Source: CALDSL01 sp039810245 (GTDB lineage: Bacteria; Chloroflexota; Anaerolineae; Anaerolineales; Anaerolineaceae). Taken from it: a stretch of 34,390 nucleotides of DNA. Positions 1 through 6,430 of the stretch are shown here, piece by piece. How positions within the stretch are numbered: the first letter of the stretch is position 1; each line of letters begins with the position of its first letter. A program made the position numbers and the translations under genes. The DNA is taken from NCBI GenBank assembly GCA_039810245.1, contig JBDHWQ010000028.1, positions 1 through 34,390 on the forward strand, given 5' to 3'. Under the pieces are notes generated by a model. It was not told the DNA's origin. It was given only the letters and a program-made list of their open reading frames with translations, and searched no databases.

Positions 1-99
1 TCGGTGCGTTGATTGTATATGGGAAGCCCGGCCTTCGTTTTCGAAAAACCAAACGAATGCCGCGCCAGGATCTCATCAGAGATGGAGAAGCGCCAAGGC

Positions 100-861
100 C
101 TATATGTCGCACAGCGCGCGAATGGCAGCTGCGATTTCCGGGTTGATCGAGAAATGCTGCTCCAGCAGCGCGAGAACCGTGAGCGCGGACTCTCGATTAC
201 GCGTGTAGCCCTGCATACAGGCAGGCAGATGCCGGGCAAGTTTGGGGTAACGCTGCTCAAACCGCCGAGCAGAGTCAAATGGATCACCCGGCGCAGCCTG
301 GCCAACCTCGGTCATGCTCGCCAACTCGATCAACCGATCCACGGCATAGCCCTGGATAAAGCGTTCAGCAGAAAGGTGCTCGCCACGCCTTTCGCGGCCC
401 AAACCGACCAGCAGGTTCGTCAAAGCTTCGCCAAGCAGCCAATCCTGGCTGTGCCGTTCCCGTGAATCAGGCACGATTACCGGTTGCGCGATCATATCGG
501 AGATATACGGTTGCTTCCAAATGATTCTGCCCGGTTTAAACGGGATGGATGCTAGCTCGTGCAGTTCAAACACGGCAAATTCACAGAAAATTCCATCCGC
601 ATAGAGTGCTTTATAGCCATCCTGCGTATTGGCAAAACAATATACGATGGGACACGGCTCGCTTAGCCATTGCAATCCGTCGAGGTAAACCCGCTTATAT
701 CCCGTTTCGACGATGGCAAAGAAGTCCAGATCCGAGTATGCGTCCAGCCGCTCGCGTTCCAATCCCACCGATCCCAGGCCAATCAAAGCGAGGGCGTGCC
801 CGGTCTGTTCGAGCGCCTGTCCAATCGCTTCCAAGCGTTCCACCAGCAGATGTGGTTCCAT
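100..861 (-). CDS. Nucleotidyltransferase-fold protein
   Basis: This 253-residue protein has the signature of the polymerase-beta-like nucleotidyltransferase fold: Gly30-Ser31 followed by Asp44-x-Asp46 in the context YSDLDFF. These residues would bind the nucleotide phosphates and the metal. The fold is shared by antibiotic adenylyltransferases of the AadA/LinB type and by many uncharacterised enzymes, so the substrate cannot be named. The C-terminal half is helical and probably shapes the acceptor site. The ATG start is preceded by a GAGGG ribosome-binding site about 4 bases upstream. The gene lies outside the integrated element, downstream of the left tRNA-Lys copy and on the same strand. 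Family membership is fairly sure; an antibiotic-resistance role is only one option. Confidence 0.72.
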   Translation of the reverse strand: MEPHLLVERLEAIGQALEQTGHALALIGLGSVGLERERLDAYSDLDFFAIVETGYKRVYLDGLQWLSEPCPIVYCFANTQDGYKALYADGIFCEFAVFELHELASIPFKPGRIIWKQPYISDMIAQPVIVPDSRERHSQDWLLGEALTNLLVGLGRERRGEHLSAERFIQGYAVDRLIELASMTEVGQAAPGDPFDSARRFEQRYPKLARHLPACMQGYTRNRESALTVLALLEQHFSINPEIAAAIRALCDI

Positions 862-931
862 CTACCCTCGGCGAAAGCCATTCATTGAACACTCTCAGCC
901 TATCGCAATCGCCTCAAAAGGCGGCCGATAG

Positions 932-963
932 AACGAAAACAAAATGGCGCCTCAACGCGGCCA
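932..963 (-). terminator. Probable native terminator of the tRNA-Lys locus
   Basis: Read on the minus strand, a TGGC/GCCA stem (extended by two further pairs beside a bulge) is followed by ATTTTGTTTTC. It lies about 22 bases past the 3' end of the left tRNA copy and would be the original chromosomal tRNA terminator. The stem is imperfect. Confidence 0.4.
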
Positions 964-982
964 GGTTGTGAGATACTTTCAA

Positions 983-1061
983 AGTGAGTGCGGAGGGGCT
1001 CGAACCCTCAACCAATGGCTTAAAAGGCCACTGCTCTACCATTGAGCTACGCACCCACGAA
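983..1061. repeat. Left 79-bp direct repeat (att site)
   Basis: This block is identical to 7627-7705 and diverges immediately on both sides. It contains the whole tRNA-Lys gene plus 2 bases past its 3' end and 5 bases before its 5' end. A tyrosine recombinase gene starts 68 bp inside it. This is the expected product of site-specific integration into a tRNA gene when the element carries the complete gene in its attachment site. Confidence 0.93.
985..1056 (-). tRNA. tRNA-Lys(TTT), left copy
   Basis: The minus strand folds into a full cloverleaf. The acceptor is GGGTGCG/CGCACTC with one G-U pair, the D stem is GCTC/GAGC, the anticodon loop is CTTTTAA (anticodon TTT) and the T arm is GAGGG-TTCGAGC-CCCTC. 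The discriminator is A and CCA is not encoded. It is base-for-base identical to the copy at 7629-7700. Its 3' flank is chromosomal but its 5' flank (1062 onward) belongs to the element. No good -35/-10 pair is visible upstream, so this copy may be silent or poorly expressed. Confidence 0.93.
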
Positions 1062-1064
1062 AAA

Positions 1065-1118
1065 CACCGCCATATCTGCCTATTGCACCCATGTTGCGCC
1101 CACATTCACCAGATATGG
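1065..1118. promoter_or_regulatory. Candidate integrase arm sites near the left end
   Basis: Two signals lie between the left repeat and the integrase start. The 11-mer CACCGCCATAT at 1065-1075 recurs in the same orientation at 7578-7588, inside the other end. CCATATCTG at 1070-1078 is also perfectly inverted as CAGATATGG at 1110-1118. These could be arm-type recombinase sites, excision-factor sites or an autoregulatory operator of the integrase. Confidence 0.4.
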
Positions 1119-1129
1119 GAGTGTGGAAA

Positions 1130-2071
1130 ATGGCTAAAACGGGCGTAGAGCAATGGACTATAAAAAATGTTGTTCTGGATGACTACTTAAGCACCTGGAT
1201 TGAATCATTCCTGGTGGACAGGAAAGCCCAAAACATGGCCGGCGGTACGCTGTACTTCTACCGCGCAAAGCTGGCGCTGTTCTCCCGATATTGCGAGAGG
1301 CAAGTAATCACCCAGATAAGTGATATTGTACCAGATACTATCCGGCGGTATCTGCTCCACCTGGAGGACACCGGCCACAACCCCGGCGGGATACACGCGG
1401 CGTTTCGTGCGCTGCGTGCTTTCCTGTTGTGGTTTGAAGCAGAAACAGAACCGGAAGGCTGGAAGAATCCTATCCGCCGGGTGAAAGCTCCAAGAGTGCC
1501 AACCGAACCATTACAACCGGTGGAGCTGGAAACGGTGAAGGCGCTTATCACCTGCTGCGCCGGCAGCGGGCTTACCGCGCTGCGCGATAGGGCGCTGTTC
1601 CTGTTCCTGCTGGACACCGGCGCGCGCGCGGCGGAAGTGTGCGCGTTGAACCTGGGCAATATTGACTTAATGGCCGGGAGCGTGCTTATCCGGCAGGGTA
1701 AGGGCAGGAAACCGCGCACCGTGTTTATAGGGCAGAAAACGCGGCGGGCGCTACGTGCATACTTGAAAGCGCGAACCGACAATAACCCGGCGCTATGGGC
1801 TGCGGATGATTCCGGGCGGCTCACCTATTGGGGGCTGAACCTGATACTTGTGCGGCGGGCAAAGCTGGCCGGCGTAAAGAAACCGGGCTTACATGACTTC
1901 CGGCGCGCGTTTGCGTTGAACTTCCTACGCAACAACCCCGGCGAGATATACAGCCTACAAAAACTGATGGGACACGCGGATTTACAGGTATTGCGGCGCT
2001 ATCTGGCGCAAACAGACGGGGACATACAAGCGGCGCACCGGCGCGGCTCACCAGTGGATAACGGGCTGTAA
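1130..2071 (+). CDS. Tyrosine recombinase (integrase)
   Basis: This 313-residue XerC/D-like site-specific recombinase has an N-terminal SAM-like core-binding domain (about 1-110) and a C-terminal catalytic domain. All six catalytic residues can be placed: Arg166 (TGARAAE), Lys191, His255-x-x-Arg258 (LHDFRR), His282 (MGHADL) and the nucleophile Tyr291 (RRYL). It would catalyse integration and excision between the element and tRNA-Lys. ATG 1130 is chosen because GGGAG ends 7 bases upstream. In-frame ATGs at 1091 and 1115 lack a ribosome-binding site. The gene reads inward from the left repeat, as is usual for integrases that use an adjacent tRNA target. Confidence 0.95.
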   Translation: MAKTGVEQWTIKNVVLDDYLSTWIESFLVDRKAQNMAGGTLYFYRAKLALFSRYCERQVITQISDIVPDTIRRYLLHLEDTGHNPGGIHAAFRALRAFLLWFEAETEPEGWKNPIRRVKAPRVPTEPLQPVELETVKALITCCAGSGLTALRDRALFLFLLDTGARAAEVCALNLGNIDLMAGSVLIRQGKGRKPRTVFIGQKTRRALRAYLKARTDNNPALWAADDSGRLTYWGLNLILVRRAKLAGVKKPGLHDFRRAFALNFLRNNPGEIYSLQKLMGHADLQVLRRYLAQTDGDIQAAHRRGSPVDNGL

Positions 2072-2082
2072 GGGGTGGAATC

Positions 2083-2433
2083 ATGAAAAGCTGCGTGATT
2101 CGGGGAGCTGTATTTATCTTGGCCGGCGGCGCGGCGGTTGGCTGCGCGTGGTTTGCCACAAACGCGCACCTGACACCCGGCGCGGCGCTGGCCGGTGTGC
2201 TTGCCGGCATGGTACTGCTGGCGCTGCTGCTGCGCGCCATTGACAGGGGCGAGGAACGGCAGCACCGGGCGCAAGCAGAGACTTATAGGCGCTGGCGGGA
2301 TTGGTACGCGGGTTTACCCAAACCAGACGCGGCGAAGTATGACGATTGGAACGCTGGCGACGCGGCGCGGTTTGAAGCAGACACCGCGCGCTATCTGCGA
2401 GAGCGCGGAGCTGAGCCACAAACACGAAAGTAA
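2083..2433 (+). CDS. Small two-helix membrane protein
   Basis: This 116-residue protein has two hydrophobic segments (about 8-27 and 32-52) and then a charged soluble tail rich in Arg, Glu and Asp. It starts 11 bases after the integrase stop, with GGGTGG before the ATG, so the two are probably co-transcribed. I do not recognise a family. Short membrane proteins beside phage or plasmid integrases include exclusion and holin-like proteins, but nothing in this sequence identifies either role. Confidence 0.72.
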   Translation: MKSCVIRGAVFILAGGAAVGCAWFATNAHLTPGAALAGVLAGMVLLALLLRAIDRGEERQHRAQAETYRRWRDWYAGLPKPDAAKYDDWNAGDAARFEADTARYLRERGAEPQTRK

Positions 2434-2445
2434 GGACAGGGACAG

Positions 2446-3081
2446 ATGGACAACAGGGAACTAAAAACGATGTATACCGGCGGCGGCAGCGGCATTACCG
2501 CACCGGTGACAATTCCGCTGCTCCAGAGCGTGATAACGGGGATACTTGCGGGAATCGCGGCGGGTGTGCTTGTGGGCGTGCTGCGCGTGGGCTTTTCCGC
2601 GTGGGCGGCGGGCTTCTCCACCTGGGCGCTTGTCACCCTGGGAGCGTGGTTATCCTTCCGGGGGCGCTGGCAGGTGGTGATAGAGCGCGCGCTAGGGGTT
2701 GACTTGAATCATGACGGCGTGATTGGAGAGCCAGAACTGCCACCACAACCAGAGCCGCAAAGCTTGCGGGTGGAGCTGCTCCAAGAGGGCGGGCGGCGCG
2801 GCGATTGGATTGATTTACCTTTCCCGGACAAGCTCCCGGCGCTAGCCGCTGGCTTGTTGGAAGGCCGGCAGTTTACTCAAACCGTGTGGACAGGCGGCGG
2901 GCGGCTGTACTCGCGCGCGGAGTTTGAAGCGGTGCGCGGTGAGATGTTGCGCCGAGGGCTTGCGCGCTGGAAGAACCCGCAAGCGCCAGCACAAGGCGCA
3001 GAATTGACACCGGCTGGCCGCGCGGTGCTGCGAAAGCTGGCGGGATTGGTAGATTCGGGTGACAGAAAAATTAAGGATTAA
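2446..3081 (+). CDS. Membrane protein with EF-hand loop
   Basis: This 211-residue protein has two hydrophobic segments (about 23-46 and 51-71). A canonical 12-residue EF-hand calcium loop follows, from Asp86 to Glu97 (DLNHDGVIGEPE, with ligands at positions 1, 3, 5 and 12). The soluble C-terminal half contains a winged-helix-like stretch around 150-205, ending in LTPAGRAVLRKLAG. It follows the 116-aa membrane protein by 12 bases, so the integrase and these two genes form one rightward group. The combination suggests a membrane-anchored regulatory or DNA-contacting protein, but I know no named family for it. EF-hand assignment is firm by pattern; the winged helix is tentative. Confidence 0.72.
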   Translation: MDNRELKTMYTGGGSGITAPVTIPLLQSVITGILAGIAAGVLVGVLRVGFSAWAAGFSTWALVTLGAWLSFRGRWQVVIERALGVDLNHDGVIGEPELPPQPEPQSLRVELLQEGGRRGDWIDLPFPDKLPALAAGLLEGRQFTQTVWTGGGRLYSRAEFEAVRGEMLRRGLARWKNPQAPAQGAELTPAGRAVLRKLAGLVDSGDRKIKD

Positions 3082-3085
3082 TAAA

Positions 3086-3259
3086 CTAGGAAATAAAAGA
3101 GATAATTAAACCAATAACTGTAATCACAACAAAGAAAGTCAATTTGCTATTGATTGAACTTAGGATTTTAGTTTGCTCTCGAAGTAGCTTTGCTGTCTCA
3201 ATTTCAATTGCCGAACCACGAATAACTTTTGGCTGCTCTTCGGTGGATGCAGTAGTCAT
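3086..3259 (-). CDS. 57-aa single-pass membrane peptide
   Basis: The protein is mostly polar, with an amphipathic helix at about 20-38 and a hydrophobic C-terminal segment at about 41-57 that ends at the stop codon, so it is tail-anchored or single-pass. The second ATG (3259) is preferred because GGGAG lies 8 bases upstream of it; the upstream ATG at 3274 has no ribosome-binding site. The gene runs against the rest of the element and is clearly AT-rich compared with its neighbours. It is transcribed divergently from the zinc-ribbon gene at 3409. Size and topology would fit a small toxin or a membrane sensor, but there is no direct evidence. Confidence 0.55.
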   Translation of the reverse strand: MTTASTEEQPKVIRGSAIEIETAKLLREQTKILSSINSKLTFFVVITVIGLIISFIS

Positions 3260-3340
3260 GATGTGTTCTCCCATGATAATTCAAACGGAAAACAAGATTA
3301 GGTTATGTATTATTGTAATATGAATTTTTTGGTGTGAGAA

Positions 3341-3402
3341 TATAATTGATACGTACAAAATTCATTAACTCAACCACAAAGTAAGCCAATAAGATGGGGA
3401 GG
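3341..3402 (+). promoter_or_regulatory. Promoter-like -10 and RBS for the zinc-ribbon gene
   Basis: A perfect TATAAT at 3341-3346 lies in the AT-rich divergent region, without a convincing -35. GGGGAGG at 3396-3402, 6 bases before ATG 3409, decides that gene's start over the upstream ATG 3394, which lies within the ribosome-binding site. Confidence 0.45.
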
Positions 3403-3408
3403 TTATCA

Positions 3409-3885
3409 ATGGCAATGTCATGGGTTTGCCCGATTTGCGGTTATTCAAACACGTTTTTAGATAAGACATGCAGTAAATGCAACCAAAATAAACTCAATGA
3501 TACCGAAACTCAAAGGGTTAATGCTTGGAAGGATGAAGTAAAGCGTTTTTTAGAAGATTATGAACGGTTTCAAGCTTCATCTGTACCGAAATGGAATTAC
3601 TTACAACTAAATTCTGAGGAATTAGAAAAGATTCCGGGCGGCTTAGAAGGACTTGGATTGGCGGGTTGGGAATTGGTGAATCTTGCGACATACGAAACGG
3701 GCAGTAGTGGTAGATATACCGTTCACTCTTTATACGTGTTCAAGCGGCCATATTTAAAGCCCGATTGGTATGATGCGAGACTGGAGGATATTAAGTATAA
3801 AATCCCCAAGAACTACCAGCGTTATTTACTACCAAAAGCCTTACGCAAGAAAGAGACCCCCTCCCCCACTGACGCGGAGGGATAG
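3409..3885 (+). CDS. Zinc-ribbon protein with DUF4177-like domain
   Basis: This 158-residue protein begins with a zinc ribbon (Cys7-x2-Cys10 and Cys21-x2-Cys24). A middle region follows with the pattern of DUF4177-like domains: a KWNYLQL strand, then LEGLGLAGWELVNL, then a strand ending YVFKRP. The C-terminus is basic. The function of that domain is not established. Base composition and codon use are AT-rich, unlike the surrounding GC-rich element genes, so this gene and the divergent 57-aa gene look like a separately acquired cargo block. The start is set by the GGGGAGG ribosome-binding site. Confidence 0.68.
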   Translation: MAMSWVCPICGYSNTFLDKTCSKCNQNKLNDTETQRVNAWKDEVKRFLEDYERFQASSVPKWNYLQLNSEELEKIPGGLEGLGLAGWELVNLATYETGSSGRYTVHSLYVFKRPYLKPDWYDARLEDIKYKIPKNYQRYLLPKALRKKETPSPTDAEG

Positions 3886-4033
3886 TAAATCGCGCGCGTA
3901 GGCTGAAATAATTGCGCGTGCGCGCGTGCGCGCGAGGGTTTCACCCACCGCCGACGCTTATATGGTTTTCCCTGACAGGCGGCGGCCACCTGCTAACAGG
4001 GAATACAATGGATAGTTTCGGGATATTTTAAGG
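3886..4033. other. Intergenic stretch with Z-DNA-prone tract and hairpin
   Basis: No gene is supported here. A 22-bp run of strictly alternating pyrimidine/purine, nearly all C and G, lies at 3913-3934 and would be prone to form Z-DNA. Near 3969-4003, TTCCCTG and CAGGGAA arms enclose a second AGG/CCT pairing and form a hairpin. Their role is unknown. Confidence 0.4.
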
Positions 4034-4063
4034 TTGTGTATACCGATTCTGTGTTACTATAAT
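4034..4063 (+). promoter_or_regulatory. Promoter of the first candidate small RNA
   Basis: TTGTGT (4034-4039), an 18-bp spacer and a perfect TATAAT (4058-4063) predict transcription from about 4070. No ORF with a ribosome-binding site follows before the terminator at 4181-4240. Confidence 0.62.
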
Positions 4064-4069
4064 TTTAGT

Positions 4070-4240
4070 AATAGACATACACATACAGCTTTCGCCTAGT
4101 GATTCTTTCGCGGGATGCTTTCCACCGGAGTGGTGAGAGAGCCCGATAAGGAAGAACCCTACGTAAAAACGTAACCGAGAGCGGCATTTGCTAACACGCG
4201 AGTTTTCGCGCACTCCTGTTAGCAAATGCCGCTTTTTTGT
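4070..4240 (+). ncRNA. Candidate structured small RNA, about 170 nt
   Basis: The unit has its own promoter and ends in a strong terminator. Between them, CGGG/CCCG (4111-4114 with 4142-4145) encloses a CCAC-CGGA-GTGG hairpin (4122-4133), and TACGT-AAAA-ACGTA (4160-4173) forms a second hairpin. No convincing reading frame with a ribosome-binding site lies within it. I compared it by eye with the TPP, guanidine-I, fluoride, c-di-GMP and glycine riboswitch cores and with hammerhead ribozymes and found no match. It may be a trans-acting or antisense RNA, or a riboregulator of unknown class. Confidence 0.58.
4181..4240 (+). terminator. Two-tier intrinsic terminator
   Basis: A perfect 16-bp stem (4181-4196 with 4217-4232) is capped by an inner CGCGA-GTTT-TCGCG hairpin (4197-4210) and followed by T6GTTT. 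It is much longer than a usual terminator stem, so it may also have a structural role in the RNA. Confidence 0.85.
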
Positions 4241-4313
4241 TTAACTCTACGGAACATAAATGTTAAAGAAAAGTGGCAACCAAGTATATTTAAGGTTCAA
4301 TACTCAAGGAGTT

Positions 4314-4322
4314 TGCTATACT
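4314..4322 (+). promoter_or_regulatory. Extended -10 promoter for leader/small RNA 2
   Basis: TGC-TATACT (TG at 4314-4315, hexamer 4317-4322) is an extended -10 element without a strong -35. Transcription would start near 4329, about 200 bases before the first gene of the replication operon. Confidence 0.45.
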
Positions 4323-4328
4323 AGTTTT

Positions 4329-4493
4329 ACAGTTGAATATGGCAGGTGCGCCCATAAAGCACCTCTTTCCAGTGTAAGTTGCTGGCAAGAACGAATTAGC
4401 TGGAGTTTATCGCCCGGCATGGTTTATCTCTTCGGAGTTAACCATGCCGGGCGTTTTCGTTTAACCCATTGCCGCCGGGCTGAAACCGGCGGC
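4329..4493 (+). ncRNA. Structured leader or second small RNA
   Basis: The predicted transcript holds AGGTGC/GCACCT (4344-4349, 4359-4364), CCAG/CTGG (4369-4385) and the strong terminator at 4411-4460. A further perfect 8-bp hairpin, GCCGCCGG/CCGGCGGC (4471-4493), lies past the terminator. No other promoter is evident before the gene at 4528. The unit could therefore be a free small RNA or an attenuated leader whose read-through sets expression of the replication operon. Confidence 0.5.
4411..4460 (+). terminator. Intrinsic terminator with UUCG-capped stem
   Basis: A perfect 14-bp stem (4411-4424 with 4440-4453) carries an apical CTC-TTCG-GAG hairpin and is followed by TTTTCGTTT. It sits between the extended -10 promoter and the replication operon. 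Confidence 0.85.
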
Positions 4494-4527
4494 GAGGGAC
4501 AACAGAACCACGAAAGGACAGAAGGAC

Positions 4528-4905
4528 ATGGCAAAGCGTACCAGAAACCAGAACGGCAAGCAAGGGCAAACCCCGATTTATTCAAACGGGCGTGTTGTGG
4601 GATACGTCAAAGCCGGCGTGTTCTACAAGAGCATATCCGGCAGTAAACACTTTTTGCACAAACCCCCGGCCATTGCGTTTGATATCTCCACGTTGAATGA
4701 CGCGGAGAAGGCCGGCGCGGTGCGCGTGGAAGTCTACGACAGGGAAACGCGCACAACCTACCGCGCAACCCTGGCGCATGTGCTGGACAAAGGCTTTACG
4801 TTCAACCGGGGATGGGGAGAACAGATAGCCTTACCGTTTGAAGGCTGGACTAAGCACACGAAGGGCAAACCGTCACAACCTGGCCTGTTCGGGGGTGTGG
4901 CATGA
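4528..4905 (+). CDS. Basic protein of unknown function, first gene of operon
   Basis: This 125-residue protein has a basic N-terminus (KRTRNQNGKQ), a central segment of predicted strands ending VEVYDRETRTTYRAT, and a C-terminus with GWTKHTKGKPSQPGLF. I do not recognise a family. It is preceded by GAAAGGACAGAAGGA and its stop overlaps the start of the replication-type gene as ATGA, so the two are translationally coupled. Its place directly before that gene suggests a role in replication or its control. Confidence 0.7.
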   Translation: MAKRTRNQNGKQGQTPIYSNGRVVGYVKAGVFYKSISGSKHFLHKPPAIAFDISTLNDAEKAGAVRVEVYDRETRTTYRATLAHVLDKGFTFNRGWGEQIALPFEGWTKHTKGKPSQPGLFGGVA

Positions 4906-5780
4906 CAGAAGATAACCTGCTCACCACAGAAAACAAGCGGAGTTATTTTCTCATGCTCCCGCTGATGGTGGATGATTTGAACCTGTCCCCACAAGCCTTC
5001 CGGTTGTATGCTCACATAGTGCGCCGGGTTGGTGACGGGGGCGAGTGTTGGGAGAACACCGCAAACATGGCGCGCTGCTGCTGCATGTCCACCGGGGCGG
5101 TATCAAAAGCGAAGGCGGAGCTTGTCAAGGCGGAGCTTATCCGGGTTGAAAAAGTGGCAAAGAAGCACGGTGAGTTTCCCTATGACTTAACCACCCTGAT
5201 TGATATATGGGCGAAGAACTTTAAGAGGTATTCCACCTGTTCACATTGTGAACCGGACACCGTTCATAATGTGAATAGCACCTGTTCACAATGTGAAACA
5301 AAGAATATACCTGTATTAAGTAGAGCCAAAAAAACGAAAAGTAAAACAGACGCGGCGGGGCGCGTATCCCTGGCTTCGCGCGGAAAAGCACCGCGCGAAG
5401 GCGCTTACCCTGCTGCTACTGGTGATTTGTCATCCGGTGATGGTGTACCTACTGGAGAGACTTCCGGACAAATGTCTGAGAAGCCATCCACGAGAAACCA
5501 CGAGTGCATACAGACTATTAAGCGGGTGACAGGATACTTTCCACCGAAAAAGCTTTACCGGGATATTATCCGCGTTTGGGAAAGCGTACCCTTCCAGGAT
5601 AAGACGCTGGAGCTGGAGATTTGCTTCAAAACCTGCACGGCGAAAGGTTATAACCCCGGCAACTATTCGGCGTGGTACTTTGATTGGTTTGCAGAAGGCA
5701 TGGCATACGTACCGGATGATATCAAGCGGCTGGCACAACGATTCAGGGACAACCCGAACCGGGAAAGCGAGGAAAGCTAA
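4902..5780 (+). CDS. Winged-helix replication-initiator-like protein
   Basis: This 292-residue protein has an N-terminal winged helix-turn-helix domain (about 14-95; LSPQAFRLYAHIVRRV, then a recognition helix in STGAVSKAKAELVKAEL) of the kind found in phage and plasmid replication proteins. A low-complexity linker spans about 105-200. The C-terminal helical domain includes GYFPPKKLYRDI and GYNPGNYSAWYFDWFAEG, and resembles the C-terminal part of DnaD-like phage replication proteins. The DNA encoding the linker carries three palindromic repeats and an AT-rich stretch, the layout seen in lambda O, where the origin lies inside the initiator gene. The ATG overlaps the upstream stop (ATGA). The replication role is inferred from the family and the in-gene repeats. 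Confidence 0.72.
   Translation: MTEDNLLTTENKRSYFLMLPLMVDDLNLSPQAFRLYAHIVRRVGDGGECWENTANMARCCCMSTGAVSKAKAELVKAELIRVEKVAKKHGEFPYDLTTLIDIWAKNFKRYSTCSHCEPDTVHNVNSTCSQCETKNIPVLSRAKKTKSKTDAAGRVSLASRGKAPREGAYPAATGDLSSGDGVPTGETSGQMSEKPSTRNHECIQTIKRVTGYFPPKKLYRDIIRVWESVPFQDKTLELEICFKTCTAKGYNPGNYSAWYFDWFAEGMAYVPDDIKRLAQRFRDNPNRESEES
5239..5350. other. Candidate intragenic replication origin (iterons plus AT-rich region)
   Basis: Three palindromic repeats lie at 5239-5253 (GTTCACATTGTGAAC, perfect), 5262-5276 (GTTCATAATGTGAAT) and 5284-5298 (GTTCACAATGTGAAA). Start-to-start spacing is 23 and 22 bp, about two helical turns. An A-rich stretch with few C or G follows from 5299 to about 5347 and could act as the unwinding element. 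All of it falls within the linker-coding part of the replication-type gene, where protein sequence is under little constraint. Confidence 0.6.
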
Positions 5781-5783
5781 CAC

Positions 5784-6071
5784 ATGTTGACACTGGCCGG
5801 CGTGGAGATAGTGACGGGATGGGCGGAGCAAAGGACAGAGACAAACCCCGCTGTTCTGGAAGGCTATCTGCGGCTGGCGGTGGAAGTAGTACTGCGCGCG
5901 TGCCTTGACGCTGGAGAGGACAACCAAACCGGCAGCGAGGCGCGCGCGTGGCTGCTTTCCCCGGACGGAAGCCTATATCTTGAAGCATTGGGTATCCACC
6001 CGGACACTATCCGGGATTGGATTGATTCTGGCGCGCTGCTCCCCAAACGGCGCGGAAAGGGTGAAAAATGA
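5784..6071 (+). CDS. Small protein of unknown function, phage-like
   Basis: This 95-residue, mostly helical protein has a C-terminal motif ARAWLLSPDGSLYLEALGI followed by HPDTIRDWI. I recognise this pattern only from uncharacterised phage and prophage proteins. It starts 3 bases after the replication gene with GGAAAG upstream, and its stop overlaps the next start as ATGA. The helical, acidic character would fit a small regulator. No catalytic motif is seen. Confidence 0.7.
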   Translation: MLTLAGVEIVTGWAEQRTETNPAVLEGYLRLAVEVVLRACLDAGEDNQTGSEARAWLLSPDGSLYLEALGIHPDTIRDWIDSGALLPKRRGKGEK

Positions 6072-6430
6072 TTAGGAATCGTGCAAAAAAGCGCGCTGCG
6101 ATTGAAGCCCTGTTGACGGGTGACACCCTGGGACGCGCGGCAGAGAAGGCCGGCGTACACCGGAACACTATCACGGATTGGTTAAGAGAGCCTGATTTTA
6201 TGGCAGAGTTGCAAGCGGCAGAAGGTGAAGCCCTGGGCGTGCTTTCCCGTTCGCTTGTTTCGCTGGCAGAGAAGGCAACCAAGACACTTGAGGAAGTGCT
6301 GGACGGTGGAGAAACAGACGGGGCGCGATTACGCGCGGCAGATATTGTCCTGGGGCGGCTGCTCCAGGTGCGCGAATTGGTGGATTTGGAGAAACGAATT
6401 GAAGAACTGGAAAGGACAATCAACCCATGA
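6068..6430 (+). CDS. HTH protein resembling small terminase subunits
   Basis: This 120-residue protein has an N-terminal helix-turn-helix (about 12-42; TLGRAAEKAGVHRNTITDWL followed by REPDFMAEL). The arrangement is that of phBC6A51-type homeodomain-like and small-terminase N-terminal domains. A long helical segment follows, ending in a coiled-coil-like LVDLEKRIEELERTI. In phages such proteins recognise packaging sites on DNA. Here no large terminase is present, so it might divert a helper phage's packaging machinery, as in phage-inducible islands, or be a simple transcription factor. It is coupled to both neighbours by ATGA overlaps. Confidence 0.68.
   Translation: MIRNRAKKRAAIEALLTGDTLGRAAEKAGVHRNTITDWLREPDFMAELQAAEGEALGVLSRSLVSLAEKATKTLEEVLDGGETDGARLRAADIVLGRLLQVRELVDLEKRIEELERTINP

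Noticed and set aside
13..465. Open frame on the plus strand opposite the nucleotidyltransferase gene
   Set aside because: It lacks family features and lies antisense to a protein with clear catalytic motifs.
4028..4225. 65-codon minus-strand frame
   Set aside because: It lies antisense to the small RNA and is explained by its inverted repeat.
4181..4232. Retron msr-msd-like long inverted repeat
   Set aside because: No reverse transcriptase is encoded in the element, and the stem is followed directly by a T-run, as in a terminator.
4070..4240. Known riboswitch or ribozyme (TPP, guanidine-I, hammerhead)
   Set aside because: Some short strings looked similar (GGTGAGA, GAGAG), but the conserved cores and their order are missing.
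4260..4646. 128-codon plus-strand frame across the leader and terminator
   Set aside because: It runs through two strong hairpins, overlaps the better-supported gene at 4528 in another frame and has no ribosome-binding site.
5239..5298. CRISPR-like repeat array
   Set aside because: The repeats are 15-bp palindromes with 7-8 bp gaps inside a coding region, far too short for CRISPR repeats and spacers, and no cas genes are present.
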